A stretch of 64,000 nt of DNA, taken from NCBI GenBank assembly GCA_004368235.1, contig JXTW01000007.1, positions 22,968 through 86,967 of the forward strand. Direction: 5' to 3'. The DNA comes from Helicobacter anseris. Lineage in GTDB: Bacteria > Campylobacterota > Campylobacteria > Campylobacterales > Helicobacteraceae. The notes beneath the pieces were generated by a model. The model worked only from the letters and a program-made list of their open reading frames with translations. It made no database searches and was not told the origin of the DNA. Of the stretch, positions 36,026-46,338 are shown one piece after another. The position numbers and the translations under genes were made by a program. Numbering within the stretch: position 1 is the first letter of the stretch; each line of letters begins with the position of its first letter.

Positions 36026-37622
36026 AAAAAAGCAAGAGATGGCTAAACAAGAGGTTAGTCAAAATTTAAAACGCACAAAAACCTTAAAGAGTGGAGTAAA
36101 ATCAGAAGCAAGGACTAAAAATACTAAAAATAAGCAGGGTGAGTGCCAAAGCGTTAATGATATTTTTAGTCAAGAACATAAGTATAACCAGTCTTCATGT
36201 TTCTTTAAAAAGATATTTAAGAGAGTATTATTTATTTTTGGAGCTATAGTCTTGTTAGGGTTTATAGCGGGATATTTTTTATTTTATACTTCAGGAGGAA
36301 ATCACTTATTAAAGTCTTATGCCCAGACAAAACTTAACCAAACAAATTTGAATTTAGAATTAAAAAAATTAGCATTGAATGTGAATTTTATTGATGCTAG
36401 TTTGATTTATGATAATAAGCTTGAGATAAGATTATTTGGCGATTTTAATATTTTTACCCAGAAAATGGAGTTAAAAATTGATGGTAAAAGTAGATCCTGG
36501 CAGTACCCTTTTAGTATTGAAGGTAATATAAATGGAAATTTGAAGAATCTAGTTTTTAATCTAACAAGTAATATTGCCAAATCAAAAACTCATATTATTG
36601 CTGAGATGCAGCGTTATAGCCTACAACGGCTATTTATAGATGCTAAAAGTGTGGCTCTAGAAGAATTTTTACCCTTATTTGTTGAAAATAATGTTATGGG
36701 AGGATTAGTTAATTTCACTTTTTATGGGAATGTGCAAACTAATGGCAGTTTTGAGTTAGATGTCAAAAATTTACGTGCGTTACGTAACCTTTCACATTTT
36801 TCTTTTCTTAATCAGGTATTAAAAAATAGTGCTTCTGGTAGCATTAAGGGTAAACTTGAAGGACGCAATATTACCCATGGTAGTGGGAGGATTATCTCCA
36901 GTGCTTATCAAATTGATTTTGCCAATATTATAGGGGATTTCAATAAGATTAAGTGGGATTATTTGGTAAAGATTCCTAGTTTAAAAATACTTAATCCATC
37001 TGTAAGAGATGATTTTCCAGTAGAGATTGAAGGGGTAGGAAGCTATGATAAAAAATGGCAGCTTACTCTAGCATCACAGAGTTTTGATGGTAAGATTGAT
37101 GGAGAGATTGTTAATCATAAGTTATACCTTAATTTTAATGATAATAATATTGCTAGATTGCTTGGATTTTTGCGGTTTCCTCAAGAGATTCAGGCTATTG
37201 TTAGTGGTAGGCTAGATTATGATTTAAGAGATTATATAGGCTTTTTAAGAATGCAAGTTGACTCGCTAAAAATTCGTCATAATAAATTTTTTAATCTTAT
37301 TAGACGATATAGTGGTTTTGATATTCAGAAAGAACAATTTATGCCATTTGTGTTCATTTTAGATATTATGGGTCATGATGGTGTAGCTAGTTTTAATATT
37401 GAGGGAAATAATTTTGGACTTGAGAGTGAGAACTTCAAGATTAATTTTTATGAGTTGGGTATAGAAGCACCTTTGAGTGTAAGTGTAAGGTTGAATGAAA
37501 ATAAAAAGGCTAAATTAAACTTGTATTTGGAAGGTAATATTCATTCACCTAAAACTATTTTCGATTTAAGAGAGATTTTGCGTTTAGACAAAAATATTTT
37601 GAAAAATCTTAAAGTTTTTTAA
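36018..37622 (+). CDS. AsmA-like membrane-anchored protein
   Basis: A 534-residue protein. A basic cytoplasmic head (about residues 1-70) precedes one transmembrane helix (about 71-93: VLFIFGAIVLLGFIAGYFLF), then a long periplasmic beta-rich region with repeated GNINGNLKNL-like strands, as in AsmA/YhdP bridge proteins thought to move phospholipids. The start at GTG 36018 overlaps ccsBA by 8 bp and has AAGG upstream; an ATG at 36039 is an alternative. The family call is by pattern only. Confidence 0.7.
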   Translation: MPRKKQEMAKQEVSQNLKRTKTLKSGVKSEARTKNTKNKQGECQSVNDIFSQEHKYNQSSCFFKKIFKRVLFIFGAIVLLGFIAGYFLFYTSGGNHLLKSYAQTKLNQTNLNLELKKLALNVNFIDASLIYDNKLEIRLFGDFNIFTQKMELKIDGKSRSWQYPFSIEGNINGNLKNLVFNLTSNIAKSKTHIIAEMQRYSLQRLFIDAKSVALEEFLPLFVENNVMGGLVNFTFYGNVQTNGSFELDVKNLRALRNLSHFSFLNQVLKNSASGSIKGKLEGRNITHGSGRIISSAYQIDFANIIGDFNKIKWDYLVKIPSLKILNPSVRDDFPVEIEGVGSYDKKWQLTLASQSFDGKIDGEIVNHKLYLNFNDNNIARLLGFLRFPQEIQAIVSGRLDYDLRDYIGFLRMQVDSLKIRHNKFFNLIRRYSGFDIQKEQFMPFVFILDIMGHDGVASFNIEGNNFGLESENFKINFYELGIEAPLSVSVRLNENKKAKLNLYLEGNIHSPKTIFDLREILRLDKNILKNLKVF

Positions 37623-37633
37623 TAAGAGATATT

Positions 37634-38038
37634 ATGGATAAAAGGATTATGCGTTTCATTGCAAGAGAGCATATTATGCATATTGCTATTAGAGATAATG
37701 ATGGGGTTTATAATGCTAGTTGTTTTTACGCTTTTGATAGTAAGAACTTAGCTTTGATTTTTAAATCTAATCCTACTAGTCATCATATTATATTAGCGCA
37801 GCATTCTCCTTATGTTGGAATTAGTATTGCTAGAAATGTTCGTATTGTGAGAAAAATACAAGGATTGCAGGCAAAAGGATTTTTTAGCCAAGCTAAAGAT
37901 GAGCAGAAACAATGGTATTATAAGACTTATCCTTTTGGGCGTGCCATAGATGGTCAAATTTATGCGTTAGAGATTTTATGGTGTAAATATACAGATAATA
38001 GTCTTTTAATCTCAAAAAAACTAGAATATCAAAAATAA
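37634..38038 (+). CDS. YhbP-like flavin/FMN-binding split-barrel family protein
   Basis: A 134-residue single-domain protein resembling the UPF0306/YhbP branch of the pyridoxamine-phosphate-oxidase-like split barrels: FIAREHIMHIAIRDNDGVYNASCFYAF, then ALIFKSNPTSHHI and YVGISIARN. Substrate and cofactor are unproven. It lies in a plus-strand run between an AsmA-like protein and a PhnA-like protein. Confidence 0.7.
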   Translation: MDKRIMRFIAREHIMHIAIRDNDGVYNASCFYAFDSKNLALIFKSNPTSHHIILAQHSPYVGISIARNVRIVRKIQGLQAKGFFSQAKDEQKQWYYKTYPFGRAIDGQIYALEILWCKYTDNSLLISKKLEYQK

Positions 38039-38047
38039 GGAGCAAAA

Positions 38048-38254
38048 ATGTTTAAAGATGCTAATGGAGCAGAACTGGTAAATGGAGATAATGTACAAAT
38101 CATTAAAGATTTAAAGGCTAAGGGAGCTGGAACCCTAAAGAGAGGAATGGTAATAAAAAATATACGTTTAGGTAAGTCAGAGGGCGAAGTAGAAGCAAGG
38201 GTAGATAAAATAGGCACACTAGTGCTTAAGACTTGTTTTGTTAAGAAAGTATAA
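38048..38254 (+). CDS. PhnA-domain (YjdM C-terminal-like) small protein
   Basis: A 68-residue protein with the PhnA core: VNGDNVQIIKDLKAKGAG, then LKRGMVIKNIRLG and LVLKTCFVKKV. The N-terminal zinc ribbon found in longer PhnA/YjdM proteins is absent. Despite the historical name it is not tied to phosphonate use. AAGGAG precedes the ATG. Confidence 0.85.
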   Translation: MFKDANGAELVNGDNVQIIKDLKAKGAGTLKRGMVIKNIRLGKSEGEVEARVDKIGTLVLKTCFVKKV

Positions 38255-38303
38255 GAGATAAAATATAAAATGTTTTCTAACATCATTATTAGCAAGTATT
38301 GAT

Positions 38304-38325
38304 GGCTGCCTTTAAAATGACAGCC
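38304..38325. terminator. Weak hairpin between convergent genes
   Basis: GGCTG pairs with CAGCC around a 12-nt AT-rich loop that may pair further (TTT/AAA). It lies between the convergent PhnA-like and lysophospholipase genes. There is no strong T run, so terminator activity is uncertain. Confidence 0.4.
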
Positions 38326-38331
38326 TAAGAT

Positions 38332-39261
38332 TTAAGATAAGTTTTGCAATTTCAACCACTCTAGCATATCTTGCAAATATTGCTGTTTTTTTGGTTCGTT
38401 AAAAACTTCATGGCGACAAGCAGGGTATAACTTAAGTGTTACATTCTCATATCCTTGTGCTTTGATGTGATTAACAGCTTTTTGTACCCCCTTGCCAAAC
38501 TCTCCACATGCATCGTCTTTTCCACTTAAAAAAAGAATAGGTAAATTTTTATAGATGGTTTTTTTGGGATAAGGAGAGAAAACCTGATTTAATCCTTTGA
38601 ATAAATTACCAAAACTATCCAAAGAAAATATAAAATGACATTTGCTGTCTAAATCATATTCTTTTACAACCTCATCATCGCTACATATCCAGTAAGATTG
38701 GCTTTTGCCTTTATGAGAGAATTTTTTATTAAATTTACCAAGAGATAAGGAAAAAATAATTTTTTGGAAAAGTTTATATAAACTTTCTGTAAAACCTATT
38801 TTTTCAAATAAAAAACTAAGCTTTGAACCAATGATGGAAAGTAAACTTGGTGATGGTGTACCAGATAATATTAGTCCATCAATTTTGTTTTCATAAAGTT
38901 GTAGAAATCTTCTTGATAGTAGTGATCCCATACTATGACCCAATAAGATAATCTTGCAATTAGGATTCTCTTTTTTGATAATTTCATTAAGCTTGAGCAT
39001 ATCTTTTGTGGCCATTTCAAAACCATCTTTTCCCATATTACCAAGAGTGATAGGACCACCAATGCTATCACCATGTCCGCGATGATCATTGATATAAACT
39101 TTATAACCAGCTTTTGCTAGTGAGTTGGCTAGCCATATATAACGACCTTTGTGTTCTACCATTCCATGAGCGATTTGAATAATTTTATGATTAAAATTTT
39201 TTGGTTGGTAATAATCATAAACAATATTTCCAAAATCACTTTTAAAAGAATATTGTTGCAT
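38332..39261 (-). CDS. Alpha/beta hydrolase, lysophospholipase-like
   Basis: A 309-residue hydrolase with the nucleophile elbow GHSMGSLL, the acidic residue region LSGKDDACGE and the terminal His in CRHEVFNEP, giving a complete Ser-Asp-His triad. It resembles PldB-type monoacylglycerol lipase/lysophospholipases. No signal peptide, so cytoplasmic or peripheral. It is 9 bp from msrB on the same strand. Confidence 0.88.
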   Translation of the reverse strand: MQQYSFKSDFGNIVYDYYQPKNFNHKIIQIAHGMVEHKGRYIWLANSLAKAGYKVYINDHRGHGDSIGGPITLGNMGKDGFEMATKDMLKLNEIIKKENPNCKIILLGHSMGSLLSRRFLQLYENKIDGLILSGTPSPSLLSIIGSKLSFLFEKIGFTESLYKLFQKIIFSLSLGKFNKKFSHKGKSQSYWICSDDEVVKEYDLDSKCHFIFSLDSFGNLFKGLNQVFSPYPKKTIYKNLPILFLSGKDDACGEFGKGVQKAVNHIKAQGYENVTLKLYPACRHEVFNEPKKQQYLQDMLEWLKLQNLS

Positions 39262-39270
39262 AAGCTATCC

Positions 39271-39624
39271 TTAGATTTTTTTAAAGCGTATAGATAGGGA
39301 GTTGACACAATGGCGAGTATTTTTTTCTGTATAACCCTCATTTCTAAAAACATGCCCTAGATGACCTCCACATTTAGCACAGGTAATCTCTATGCGCCTA
39401 CCATCACTATCTAGACTTTCTTTTACCCCATCTTCAAAGCAATCATCAAAGCTTGGCCATCCACAACCACTTCTAAATTTTGCCTTTGAACTAAAAAGAG
39501 GATTATCACAAGCCCTGCAGATGTAAATCCCTTCTTCAAAATGATTATCATATTCACCACTAAATGGCGCTTCTGTACCCTTGTGGATTATAATTTGTTC
39601 TTCTTGTGGTGTGAGTTTATTCAT
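39271..39624 (-). CDS. msrB: Peptide methionine-R-sulfoxide reductase MsrB, single domain
   Basis: A 117-residue enzyme that repairs Met-R-sulfoxide in proteins. Zinc Cys pairs CRAC and CAKC, the core SGCGWPSF and HLGHVF, and the catalytic Cys in [11 protein letters not shown] are all present. No fused MsrA or thioredoxin domain, in contrast to H. pylori's MsrAB fusion as I recall it. Cytoplasmic. Confidence 0.95.
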   Translation of the reverse strand: MNKLTPQEEQIIIHKGTEAPFSGEYDNHFEEGIYICRACDNPLFSSKAKFRSGCGWPSFDDCFEDGVKESLDSDGRRIEITCAKCGGHLGHVFRNEGYTEKNTRHCVNSLSIRFKKI

Positions 39625-39724
39625 ACTTTAATTCCCCTATAAGCTAAAGATACTAGCATTTTTTTAAATCTGCTAAGATATTAGCCTATTTTCTTATAAG
39701 AATCTAAATAAAGGTAGGATATTT

Positions 39725-40585
39725 ATGAAAAGATTTGCTTCATTTTTATTGGCTCCATTTATTTTTATTACAAAATATTTTAAAGCCTGTGTATTTTTAT
39801 TGATTGTAATCATATTGCTTGTTACTTTTGTTTCGCCAGAGCCAAAAAGTCAAGCTAATTTAGCCAAGCTTTATCTTACAGGTCCCATTATTGATTCTCA
39901 AGGTTTTTATGAGCAGATTAAAAAGATAAAAAAGAATCCCCAAATTAAAGGTGTCTTGTTGATTATCAACTCTCCTGGCGGAGCCATGGGAGCTAGTATA
40001 GAGATTAGTGATATGATTAAGAGTTTGAGGGAAAGTATGCCTGTGGTGGCTTATGTGCAGAGTTTGATGGCTAGTGGAGGGTATTATGGAGGGATGTATG
40101 CTAACTCTATTATTGCTTCTCGTGGTGCTCTTATTGGAAGTATTGGTGTGATTTTTAATGGAATGAATGTGGAAAATTTAATGCAAAAATTAGGCTTGCA
40201 AAATCAAGGTATCCATGCAGGTGAATATAAGGAAATAGGCACAATGATGCGTGCTTGGAATGAAAATGAACGTGAGTTTCTATCCTCTCTTATACAAGAG
40301 GAATATCAAATGTTTATTGAGGATGTAGCAGAGGCTAGAGGACTTCATGCAGGGAATTACAAAAGTTTTGCAGAAGGAAAGATTTTTAGTGCAAAAAATG
40401 CCTTAAAACTTAAGTTAATTGATGAGATTGGTACACAAGATAGAGCTATTGAACTATTGCGTGAAATGACACAGGTAGATAAACCTATTTGGATGGAAAA
40501 GGGGAGATTAGAAGGATTTTTAGATTCTCTAGTTGAACAAAGTAGCAAAATAGCCTTTAGTGCATTTGGCGCTATGTTAAGATAG
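39725..40585 (+). CDS. sppA: Signal peptide peptidase SppA (protease IV type)
   Basis: A 286-residue membrane-anchored Ser/Lys protease that clears cleaved signal peptides. One N-terminal membrane helix (about residues 20-40), then the ClpP-like core with SPGGAMGAS and the catalytic-serine segment SLMASGGYYGGMYA, plus GSIGVIF and the Lys-bearing GEYKEIG. Single-domain short form. Upstream of purU as recalled in H. pylori. Confidence 0.92.
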   Translation: MKRFASFLLAPFIFITKYFKACVFLLIVIILLVTFVSPEPKSQANLAKLYLTGPIIDSQGFYEQIKKIKKNPQIKGVLLIINSPGGAMGASIEISDMIKSLRESMPVVAYVQSLMASGGYYGGMYANSIIASRGALIGSIGVIFNGMNVENLMQKLGLQNQGIHAGEYKEIGTMMRAWNENEREFLSSLIQEEYQMFIEDVAEARGLHAGNYKSFAEGKIFSAKNALKLKLIDEIGTQDRAIELLREMTQVDKPIWMEKGRLEGFLDSLVEQSSKIAFSAFGAMLR

Positions 40586-40598
40586 AGGAAGTGGATTG

Positions 40599-41441
40599 AT
40601 GGCAAAAAAATATGTTATTTTAATTCAAACTAAAGATGAGAGAGGGCTAGTCTTTAGAGTATCACAGATTTTATATGAAGCGGGATTAAATATTGAAAAA
40701 AATGATGAGTATGTAGCACATGAGGATGGAATCTTTTTTATGCGCACAGAGGTAAGTGGGGATTTAGCAGATTCTGGTAGGGAAATTTTAGAGAATATTA
40801 AGAGTAGTTTAGATTCTAAAGCAAGTGTTAGAATCATTCCACAGACTAAAAAATCAGCATTAATTTTTTGCACAAAAGAGAATCATTGTTTAGGAGATTT
40901 GCTTTTAAGAATAGATAGCAAAGAACTTTTGGTTGATATTAAGGCGGTCATTAGCAATCACCCTGATTTAGGTGATTTGGTGAGAAAATTTGGTATTGAG
41001 TTTGTTTGTATAAGTGCGGAGGGAATTTCTAAAGATGAATATGAAAATCGCTTGATTGAGGCTTGTGATAAATATGAATTTGATTATATTTTCTTGGCTA
41101 AATATATGAGAATTCTATCCCCTAATTTTGTAGCTAAATATGAACAGAGAATTATTAATATTCATCATTCCTTTTTGCCTGCATTTATTGGTGCTAACCC
41201 ATATAAACAAGCTTTTATGCGTGGTGTAAAGCTTATCGGGGCTACAGCACATTTTGTTAATAATGAATTGGATGAAGGACCTATCATTACACAGGATGTT
41301 ATAAGTATTAATCATGCTTATACATGGCAGGATATGCAAAAAGCTGGTCGTAATATTGAAAAAAATGTTTTTGCCCGTGCAATTGAGCTTGTCTTAAATG
41401 ATCGAATTTTTGTTTATGAGAATAAAACAATTGTTTTTTAG
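40599..41441 (+). CDS. purU: Formyltetrahydrofolate deformylase
   Basis: A 280-residue enzyme that releases formate from 10-formyl-THF for purine synthesis and C1 balance. An N-terminal ACT domain (about residues 5-80) is followed by a formyltransferase fold with NIHHSFLPAFIGANPYKQA and the catalytic Asp region ELDEGPIITQD. ATG 40599 is preferred over the codon just before it. It overlaps the next gene. Confidence 0.95.
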   Translation: MAKKYVILIQTKDERGLVFRVSQILYEAGLNIEKNDEYVAHEDGIFFMRTEVSGDLADSGREILENIKSSLDSKASVRIIPQTKKSALIFCTKENHCLGDLLLRIDSKELLVDIKAVISNHPDLGDLVRKFGIEFVCISAEGISKDEYENRLIEACDKYEFDYIFLAKYMRILSPNFVAKYEQRIINIHHSFLPAFIGANPYKQAFMRGVKLIGATAHFVNNELDEGPIITQDVISINHAYTWQDMQKAGRNIEKNVFARAIELVLNDRIFVYENKTIVF

Positions 41442-42180
41442 ATTTTTTATTATTTTTTTATTGAGTGATTTGTTATTTGGTGAGGCAAGATTATCTTTTG
41501 AGCAGATAATGATCAAATATGCCCATGTAAAGCCTACTTTATGGGGAGATGATATCACAGGAGTAGTGAGGCGCATCCATATACAAGAGCCTTATATTTT
41601 TTTGACACTTGATGCATGTAGTGGAGGATTAGATTCTAGAATCATTGATTTTTTAAATAAAAATAGGATCCCTGCTGTTATTTTTGTTAATGCGCGTTGG
41701 ATTGATAAGCATAAAGATGAGTTTTTAAAGCTAGCAAGCAATAAACTTTTTTCCATACAAAATCATGGTAGTTTGCATAAGCCTTTAAGTATGAATGGTC
41801 GTAGTGTTTATCATATCGAGGGTACTAAAAATCTTCAAGAAGCTTATAATGAAGTGATGTATAATGATTCTAAAATTTTTGAACTCATAGGAAAATATCC
41901 TAGATTTTTTCGATCAGGCACTGCTTATTATGATGATGTAGCGCTTTTAATGCTTAGGGATACTGGATATATAGCAGTGGGCTATGATGTTTTAGGAGAT
42001 GGAGGGGCTACTTTTAGTAAGGATCAGATGATTAAGCAAGCAGACTTAGTGCGTAATGGATCGATTCTGATTTATCATCTTAATCATCCTGAAAAGACCA
42101 TTTATGATGCATTAAAAGAAGTGGTAATAATTTTGCAGAATAGAGGATTTGTGTTTAAGAAATTAGATGATTTTTTGTAA
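41416..42180 (+). CDS. Polysaccharide deacetylase-like (NodB-fold) secreted protein
   Basis: A 254-residue protein with a signal peptide (MRIKQLFFRFFIIFLLSDLLFG) and a NodB-type barrel. The metal motif H-x3-H is present (NHGSLHKPL). Motif 1, usually TFDD, reads TLDACSG, so the second Asp metal ligand is replaced by Ala. FFRSGTAYYDDV and ILIYHLNHPE match later motifs. It overlaps purU by 26 bp in another frame; a start at 41398 is possible. Activity is uncertain because of the changed motif. Confidence 0.72.
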   Translation: MRIKQLFFRFFIIFLLSDLLFGEARLSFEQIMIKYAHVKPTLWGDDITGVVRRIHIQEPYIFLTLDACSGGLDSRIIDFLNKNRIPAVIFVNARWIDKHKDEFLKLASNKLFSIQNHGSLHKPLSMNGRSVYHIEGTKNLQEAYNEVMYNDSKIFELIGKYPRFFRSGTAYYDDVALLMLRDTGYIAVGYDVLGDGGATFSKDQMIKQADLVRNGSILIYHLNHPEKTIYDALKEVVIILQNRGFVFKKLDDFL

Positions 42181-42227
42181 TATTTTTTTAAAAAGTAAAA
42201 TAAAACTTTTAATTTATATAAAAATAA

Positions 42228-42233
42228 TATAAT
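42228..42233 (+). promoter_or_regulatory. Possible -10 box for acnB
   Basis: A TATAAT hexamer about 65 bp before the acnB start within a 115-bp AT-rich gap. No -35 is evident; the AT bias makes chance matches likely. Confidence 0.35.
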
Positions 42234-42295
42234 ATTGATGTATTTGGTGTAGAGTATTAATGAAGAGTTGGGGTTAAATATAATAAGGATGGAAG

Positions 42296-44866
42296 ATGGA
42301 AAAATTTCAAAAAATAATTAAAAATTACGAACTTAAAGAAGAAATGCGTGCTAAAGAAGGGATACCACCTTTGCCGCTTAGCAAAGAGGAAATGACAGAT
42401 GTAATTTCTATATTAAGAGAAGGAAGCTTAGCGCAAAAAGGATGGGCAAAGAAACTATTAGCCCATCGCGTAAATCCCGGTGTGGATGAAGCAGCTAAAC
42501 TCAAGGCTGAATTTTTAGGATTGATTGCTCTGCAAGAGGAAAAAAATGAAGTATTAAACGCTTTTGAGGCTATTGAGTTATTAGGTAGTATGCTTGGTGG
42601 TTATAATGTTAGCTTTTTAGTAAGGGCTTTGGAGAGTAGAGATGTGGAGATAGCCAAAAAAGCAGCCTTTGAGCTAAAAAATACATTATTAGTTTATGAG
42701 CATTTTGATAGCATTGCTAATCTTTCAAAAACTCTCCCTTTAGCTAAAGAAATTATGCAATCTTGGGCAAATGCGGAATGGTTTTTAAACAGACCAGCTT
42801 TGCCAAAGACAATGAGATTATGTGTATTAAAGATTGATGGTGAGACCAATACTGATGATCTTAGTCCAGCAAGCGATGCTTTTTCTCGAAGCGATATTCC
42901 TCTTCATGCGCAAGCTATGCTAAAAAATCGCATAGAGAATGCTGCTAATAGATTAGAAAGCATTAAGCAAAAGGCTAATGCAAATAATGCAAGTGTTGTT
43001 TATGTTGGAGATGTGGTTGGCACGGGGAGCTCAAGAAAATCTGCTTGCAATTCTATTATGTGGCATTTTGGTAGAGAGATCCCCTATATTCCTAACAAAA
43101 AAACAGGTGGGGTAGTTATTGGTGGGGTAATAGCCCCGATTTTTTTTAATACTTGTGAAGATTCTGGAGCACTGCCTATCATCGCTGATGTTTCAAATTT
43201 AAACGAAGGGGATATTATTGAGATTCGCCCTTATGATGGAGTGATTTATAAAGATGGTAAAGAGCTCTCAAAGTTTAGCCTAACTCCTAATACTATTTTT
43301 GATGAAATGCGTGCAGGAGGGAGAATCTCTCTTATGATCGGACGTGCTTTAAGTAATAGGGCTAGAGCGTTTTTGGGTCTAGGTGAGAGTGAGGTTTTTA
43401 CTAAACCAGATAATCCAAGTATAAAACCAAAGGGCTATACTCTAGCACAAAAAATTGTAGGTAGAGCTTGTGGGTTAGAAGGAGTGAGCCCGGGGACTTA
43501 TTGTGAGCCAAAGACTACAACCGTGGGATCACAAGATACTACAGGAGCTATGACAAGAGATGAGATTAAGGAACTAGCCGCATTAAACTTTAATGCAGAT
43601 TTTGTGATGCAGAGTTTTTGTCATACCGCAGCCTATCCAAAACCTTCAGATGTTAGCTTGCAAGCAACACTGCCAGAGTTTATTACCAGTCGTTCCGGGG
43701 TAGCTCTACGTCCTAAAGATGGAGTGATTCACTCTTGGCTTAATCGATTTTGTTTGCCAGATACATTAGGAACAGGAGGAGATTCTCATACTAGATTCCC
43801 AATAGGAATCTCTTTTCCTGCAGGATCTGGACTAGTCGCATTTGCAGCCGTTACGGGCACAATGCCTCTAAATATGCCAGAATCTGTTCTTGTGCGTTTC
43901 ACAGGCAGTTTAAAAAATGGGATTACTCTTCGTGATTTGGTGAATGCAATTCCATATTATGCTATTAAACAGGGGCTATTAAGTGTCGAAAAAAAGGGAA
44001 AAAAGAATATTTTTAATGGACGGATTTTAGAGATTGAAGGATTGGAGAATATTAAGGTAGAACAGGCATTTGAGCTAAGTGATGCAAGTGCAGAAAGAAG
44101 TGCAGCAGCTTGTGTTATCAAGCTTGCTAAAGAACCTGTTATTGAATATCTTGAATCTAATATTGCGCTCATTAATAAGATGATTGAAAATGGCTATGAA
44201 AATGCAAAAACATTAGCAAGAAGGGCGGATAAAATGAGAGAGTGGATTAAAAATCCAGTACTTTTACAAGCCGATAGAGATGCGGAGTATGCAGCTATTA
44301 TTGAGATAGATATGAATGAAATTATAGAACCAATTTTGGCTTGTCCAAATGATCCTGATGATGTAGCTATGCTTTCTGAAATACTTTCTGATCCAAAAAG
44401 ACCTAAAAAAATTGATGAGGTATTTATTGGTAGCTGTATGACAAATATTGGTCATTTTAGAGCTTTTGGAGAAGTGATGAGAGGTGCTGGAGCTAGTCCT
44501 ACACAAGTGTGGATTGCCCCACCTACCAAGATGGATGAAAAACAGTTAATGAATGAGGGATATTTCTCTCTTTTTGGCGCAGCAGGCGCAAGGATAGAAG
44601 CCCCTGGTTGTAGTCTTTGTATGGGGAATCAGGCTCGTGTTAGAGATAATGCGGTTGTTTTTTCAACATCTACTCGAAATTTTGATAATCGGATGGGCAG
44701 GGGTGCGCAAGTATATTTAGGAAGCGCAGAATTAGGAGCAGTATGTGCTAGATTAGGAAAGATTCCAAGTCCTAAAGAGTATTTTGAGATTATAGGTGAT
44801 AGATTAAAGCAAGATGATATATATAGCTATTTAAATTTTGATAGGATGGCAAATTTTAAGCTTTAA
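42296..44866 (+). CDS. acnB: Aconitate hydratase B
   Basis: An 856-residue TCA-cycle enzyme converting citrate to isocitrate with a 4Fe-4S cluster. The N-terminal HEAT-like domain precedes the swivel domain, as is specific to AcnB. Cluster ligands appear as the Cys in [10 protein letters not shown] and the pair in GCSLCMGNQ; other signatures are [11 protein letters not shown] and the TRNFDNRMG end. Monocistronic; followed by a strong hairpin. Confidence 0.97.
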   Translation: MEKFQKIIKNYELKEEMRAKEGIPPLPLSKEEMTDVISILREGSLAQKGWAKKLLAHRVNPGVDEAAKLKAEFLGLIALQEEKNEVLNAFEAIELLGSMLGGYNVSFLVRALESRDVEIAKKAAFELKNTLLVYEHFDSIANLSKTLPLAKEIMQSWANAEWFLNRPALPKTMRLCVLKIDGETNTDDLSPASDAFSRSDIPLHAQAMLKNRIENAANRLESIKQKANANNASVVYVGDVVGTGSSRKSACNSIMWHFGREIPYIPNKKTGGVVIGGVIAPIFFNTCEDSGALPIIADVSNLNEGDIIEIRPYDGVIYKDGKELSKFSLTPNTIFDEMRAGGRISLMIGRALSNRARAFLGLGESEVFTKPDNPSIKPKGYTLAQKIVGRACGLEGVSPGTYCEPKTTTVGSQDTTGAMTRDEIKELAALNFNADFVMQSFCHTAAYPKPSDVSLQATLPEFITSRSGVALRPKDGVIHSWLNRFCLPDTLGTGGDSHTRFPIGISFPAGSGLVAFAAVTGTMPLNMPESVLVRFTGSLKNGITLRDLVNAIPYYAIKQGLLSVEKKGKKNIFNGRILEIEGLENIKVEQAFELSDASAERSAAACVIKLAKEPVIEYLESNIALINKMIENGYENAKTLARRADKMREWIKNPVLLQADRDAEYAAIIEIDMNEIIEPILACPNDPDDVAMLSEILSDPKRPKKIDEVFIGSCMTNIGHFRAFGEVMRGAGASPTQVWIAPPTKMDEKQLMNEGYFSLFGAAGARIEAPGCSLCMGNQARVRDNAVVFSTSTRNFDNRMGRGAQVYLGSAELGAVCARLGKIPSPKEYFEIIGDRLKQDDIYSYLNFDRMANFKL

Positions 44867-44869
44867 TAT

Positions 44870-44896
44870 GGGTCAGTAATGACCCTTTTACTTTTT
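44870..44896. terminator. Rho-independent terminator after acnB
   Basis: Perfect 6-bp stem GGGTCA/TGACCC with a GTAA loop at 44870-44885, followed by TTTTACTTTTT on the plus strand. It overlaps the 3' end of convergent proC and may act for both genes. Confidence 0.75.
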
Positions 44897-45667
44897 AGCT
44901 TTTAATACGGCTTGGTGCCCTGCCTCTATAATTGCTCCACGTATACCATGTTTTTCTAATATGCTTAGTCCTTCTATGGTTGTCCCACCTGGGCTAGTGA
45001 TAGCATCGATAATTTCTTGTGGTTCTTGATTGTTTAAAAGCTTAGCAAAGCCATCAAACATCCCTCTAACAAGAGCTTTACTCTGTGATCTGGTTAATCC
45101 TTCTCGTACGCCACTATCAATAAGCGCTTGAGCAATAAGCGCTATAAAAGCTGGTGCAGAACCACTTGTAGCAATGCTTGCATCAATAAGGTTTTCATTA
45201 TTTACTTCTATACAATTTCCAAAGCTTAGGATAATATCTTCTATTAGTTCTATTTGAATACCACTACAAAAGACTGCGGATGAAGATTTTTGATAGCTAG
45301 CTGCTGTATTTGGCATGATACGCACATAACCTTTAGAATCAATATATCTGCTTATAGTCTGAATATCAGTACCAGCTAGGACGCTTAAGCAGGCATAGGC
45401 TTTGCCTATATAGTTGAAGCTAGATATCCCATAAGGCTTAATGCAAAGTAAAACAATTTTATCTGTAATATCAAGCTTGCATTCAGAAGAAATGATTGTG
45501 AAATAAGATTCTAGTTTATGGAGTTTGAGAAAGTCTTTTAGTCTATCTGGACTTCTTCCAGTAATTTCAAAATGATATTTCTGATTTAAATTAGCATTTA
45601 GAGCACCTTTGATAATAGCAAGAGCCATATGACCATAGCCAACAAAAAGTAATTTTTGTTTTTGCAT
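44888..45667 (-). CDS. proC: Pyrroline-5-carboxylate reductase
   Basis: A 259-residue NAD(P)H enzyme for the last step of proline synthesis. The N-terminal Rossmann segment is LLFVGYGHMALAIIKGA, followed by VRIMPNTAASY and the C-terminal signature ITSPGGTTIEGLSILEKHGIRGA. Length is typical. It is separated from fliW by about 60 bp on the same strand. Confidence 0.96.
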   Translation of the reverse strand: MQKQKLLFVGYGHMALAIIKGALNANLNQKYHFEITGRSPDRLKDFLKLHKLESYFTIISSECKLDITDKIVLLCIKPYGISSFNYIGKAYACLSVLAGTDIQTISRYIDSKGYVRIMPNTAASYQKSSSAVFCSGIQIELIEDIILSFGNCIEVNNENLIDASIATSGSAPAFIALIAQALIDSGVREGLTRSQSKALVRGMFDGFAKLLNNQEPQEIIDAITSPGGTTIEGLSILEKHGIRGAIIEAGHQAVLKAKK

Positions 45668-45730
45668 AAGATCTCCTAAAGATTGAGTATAGTTTAGTTA
45701 TTATTAAACCATACTTTAATAAGATGAGGA

Positions 45731-46141
45731 TTAATCTTGTACTTTTTGAATATCCTCATCTTGACAATAAGATGAGATAGGATCAGAAAGTTTATATTGA
45801 GGATATTTTAAACTATCAAGAACGACTTGAGCCATAGTTTGATTATCAAAATTAAATACAACAGGTGCAAGGAAATTAATAGTAGAGTTTTGGATAGGTG
45901 TTTGAATTACCATAATATTTGCTACAAAAATATTTTTTGAATTTTCTAAATCAAGCAAAAGGCGAAGAGCAGCTGGCACTTCAAAGTCATATTCCCTAAG
46001 AGCATAGGGATTAACAAGTGTAAAAACAGGCGAATTATCTTCCGCATTGCTTAGTTTTACAAACATTTCATCAATTTTTTCAAGTTTCATTTTTTTAACT
46101 TGTTCAAAGCCTAATATCGGTGACTTTACTTCAAAGACCAT
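45731..46141 (-). CDS. fliW: Flagellar assembly factor FliW
   Basis: A 136-residue flagellin-binding regulator. In Campylobacterota FliW antagonises CsrA and so controls flagellin translation. Recognisable elements: [27 protein letters not shown], and the NIMVIQTP and LAPVVFN strands. Position beside bamD and lon matches recalled H. pylori HP1377-HP1379. Upstream lies a run of overlapping TATAAT-like hexamers. Confidence 0.92.
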   Translation of the reverse strand: MVFEVKSPILGFEQVKKMKLEKIDEMFVKLSNAEDNSPVFTLVNPYALREYDFEVPAALRLLLDLENSKNIFVANIMVIQTPIQNSTINFLAPVVFNFDNQTMAQVVLDSLKYPQYKLSDPISSYCQDEDIQKVQD

Positions 46142-46338
46142 GATTCCTTTATTCCTTTATATATTCCTTATTCGCATACACATTATATTATATTATAAAA
46201 TTAACAAAAACTCAAACTAAAGAATCTAAAACTTGTTTTATTTTTGGTTTGTCAATCTTCTATTTATATAGTGTAAAATTCTTCTTAGTATTTTTAGAAG
46301 AGTATAAATCTTATATTTAGATTTTAAGGGATTGATAC

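Noticed and set aside
36018..36038. Alternative that the AsmA-like gene starts only at ATG 36039
   Set aside because: The GTG at 36018 has a better-spaced AAGG site and tight overlap with ccsBA; the choice stays uncertain and is noted in the feature.
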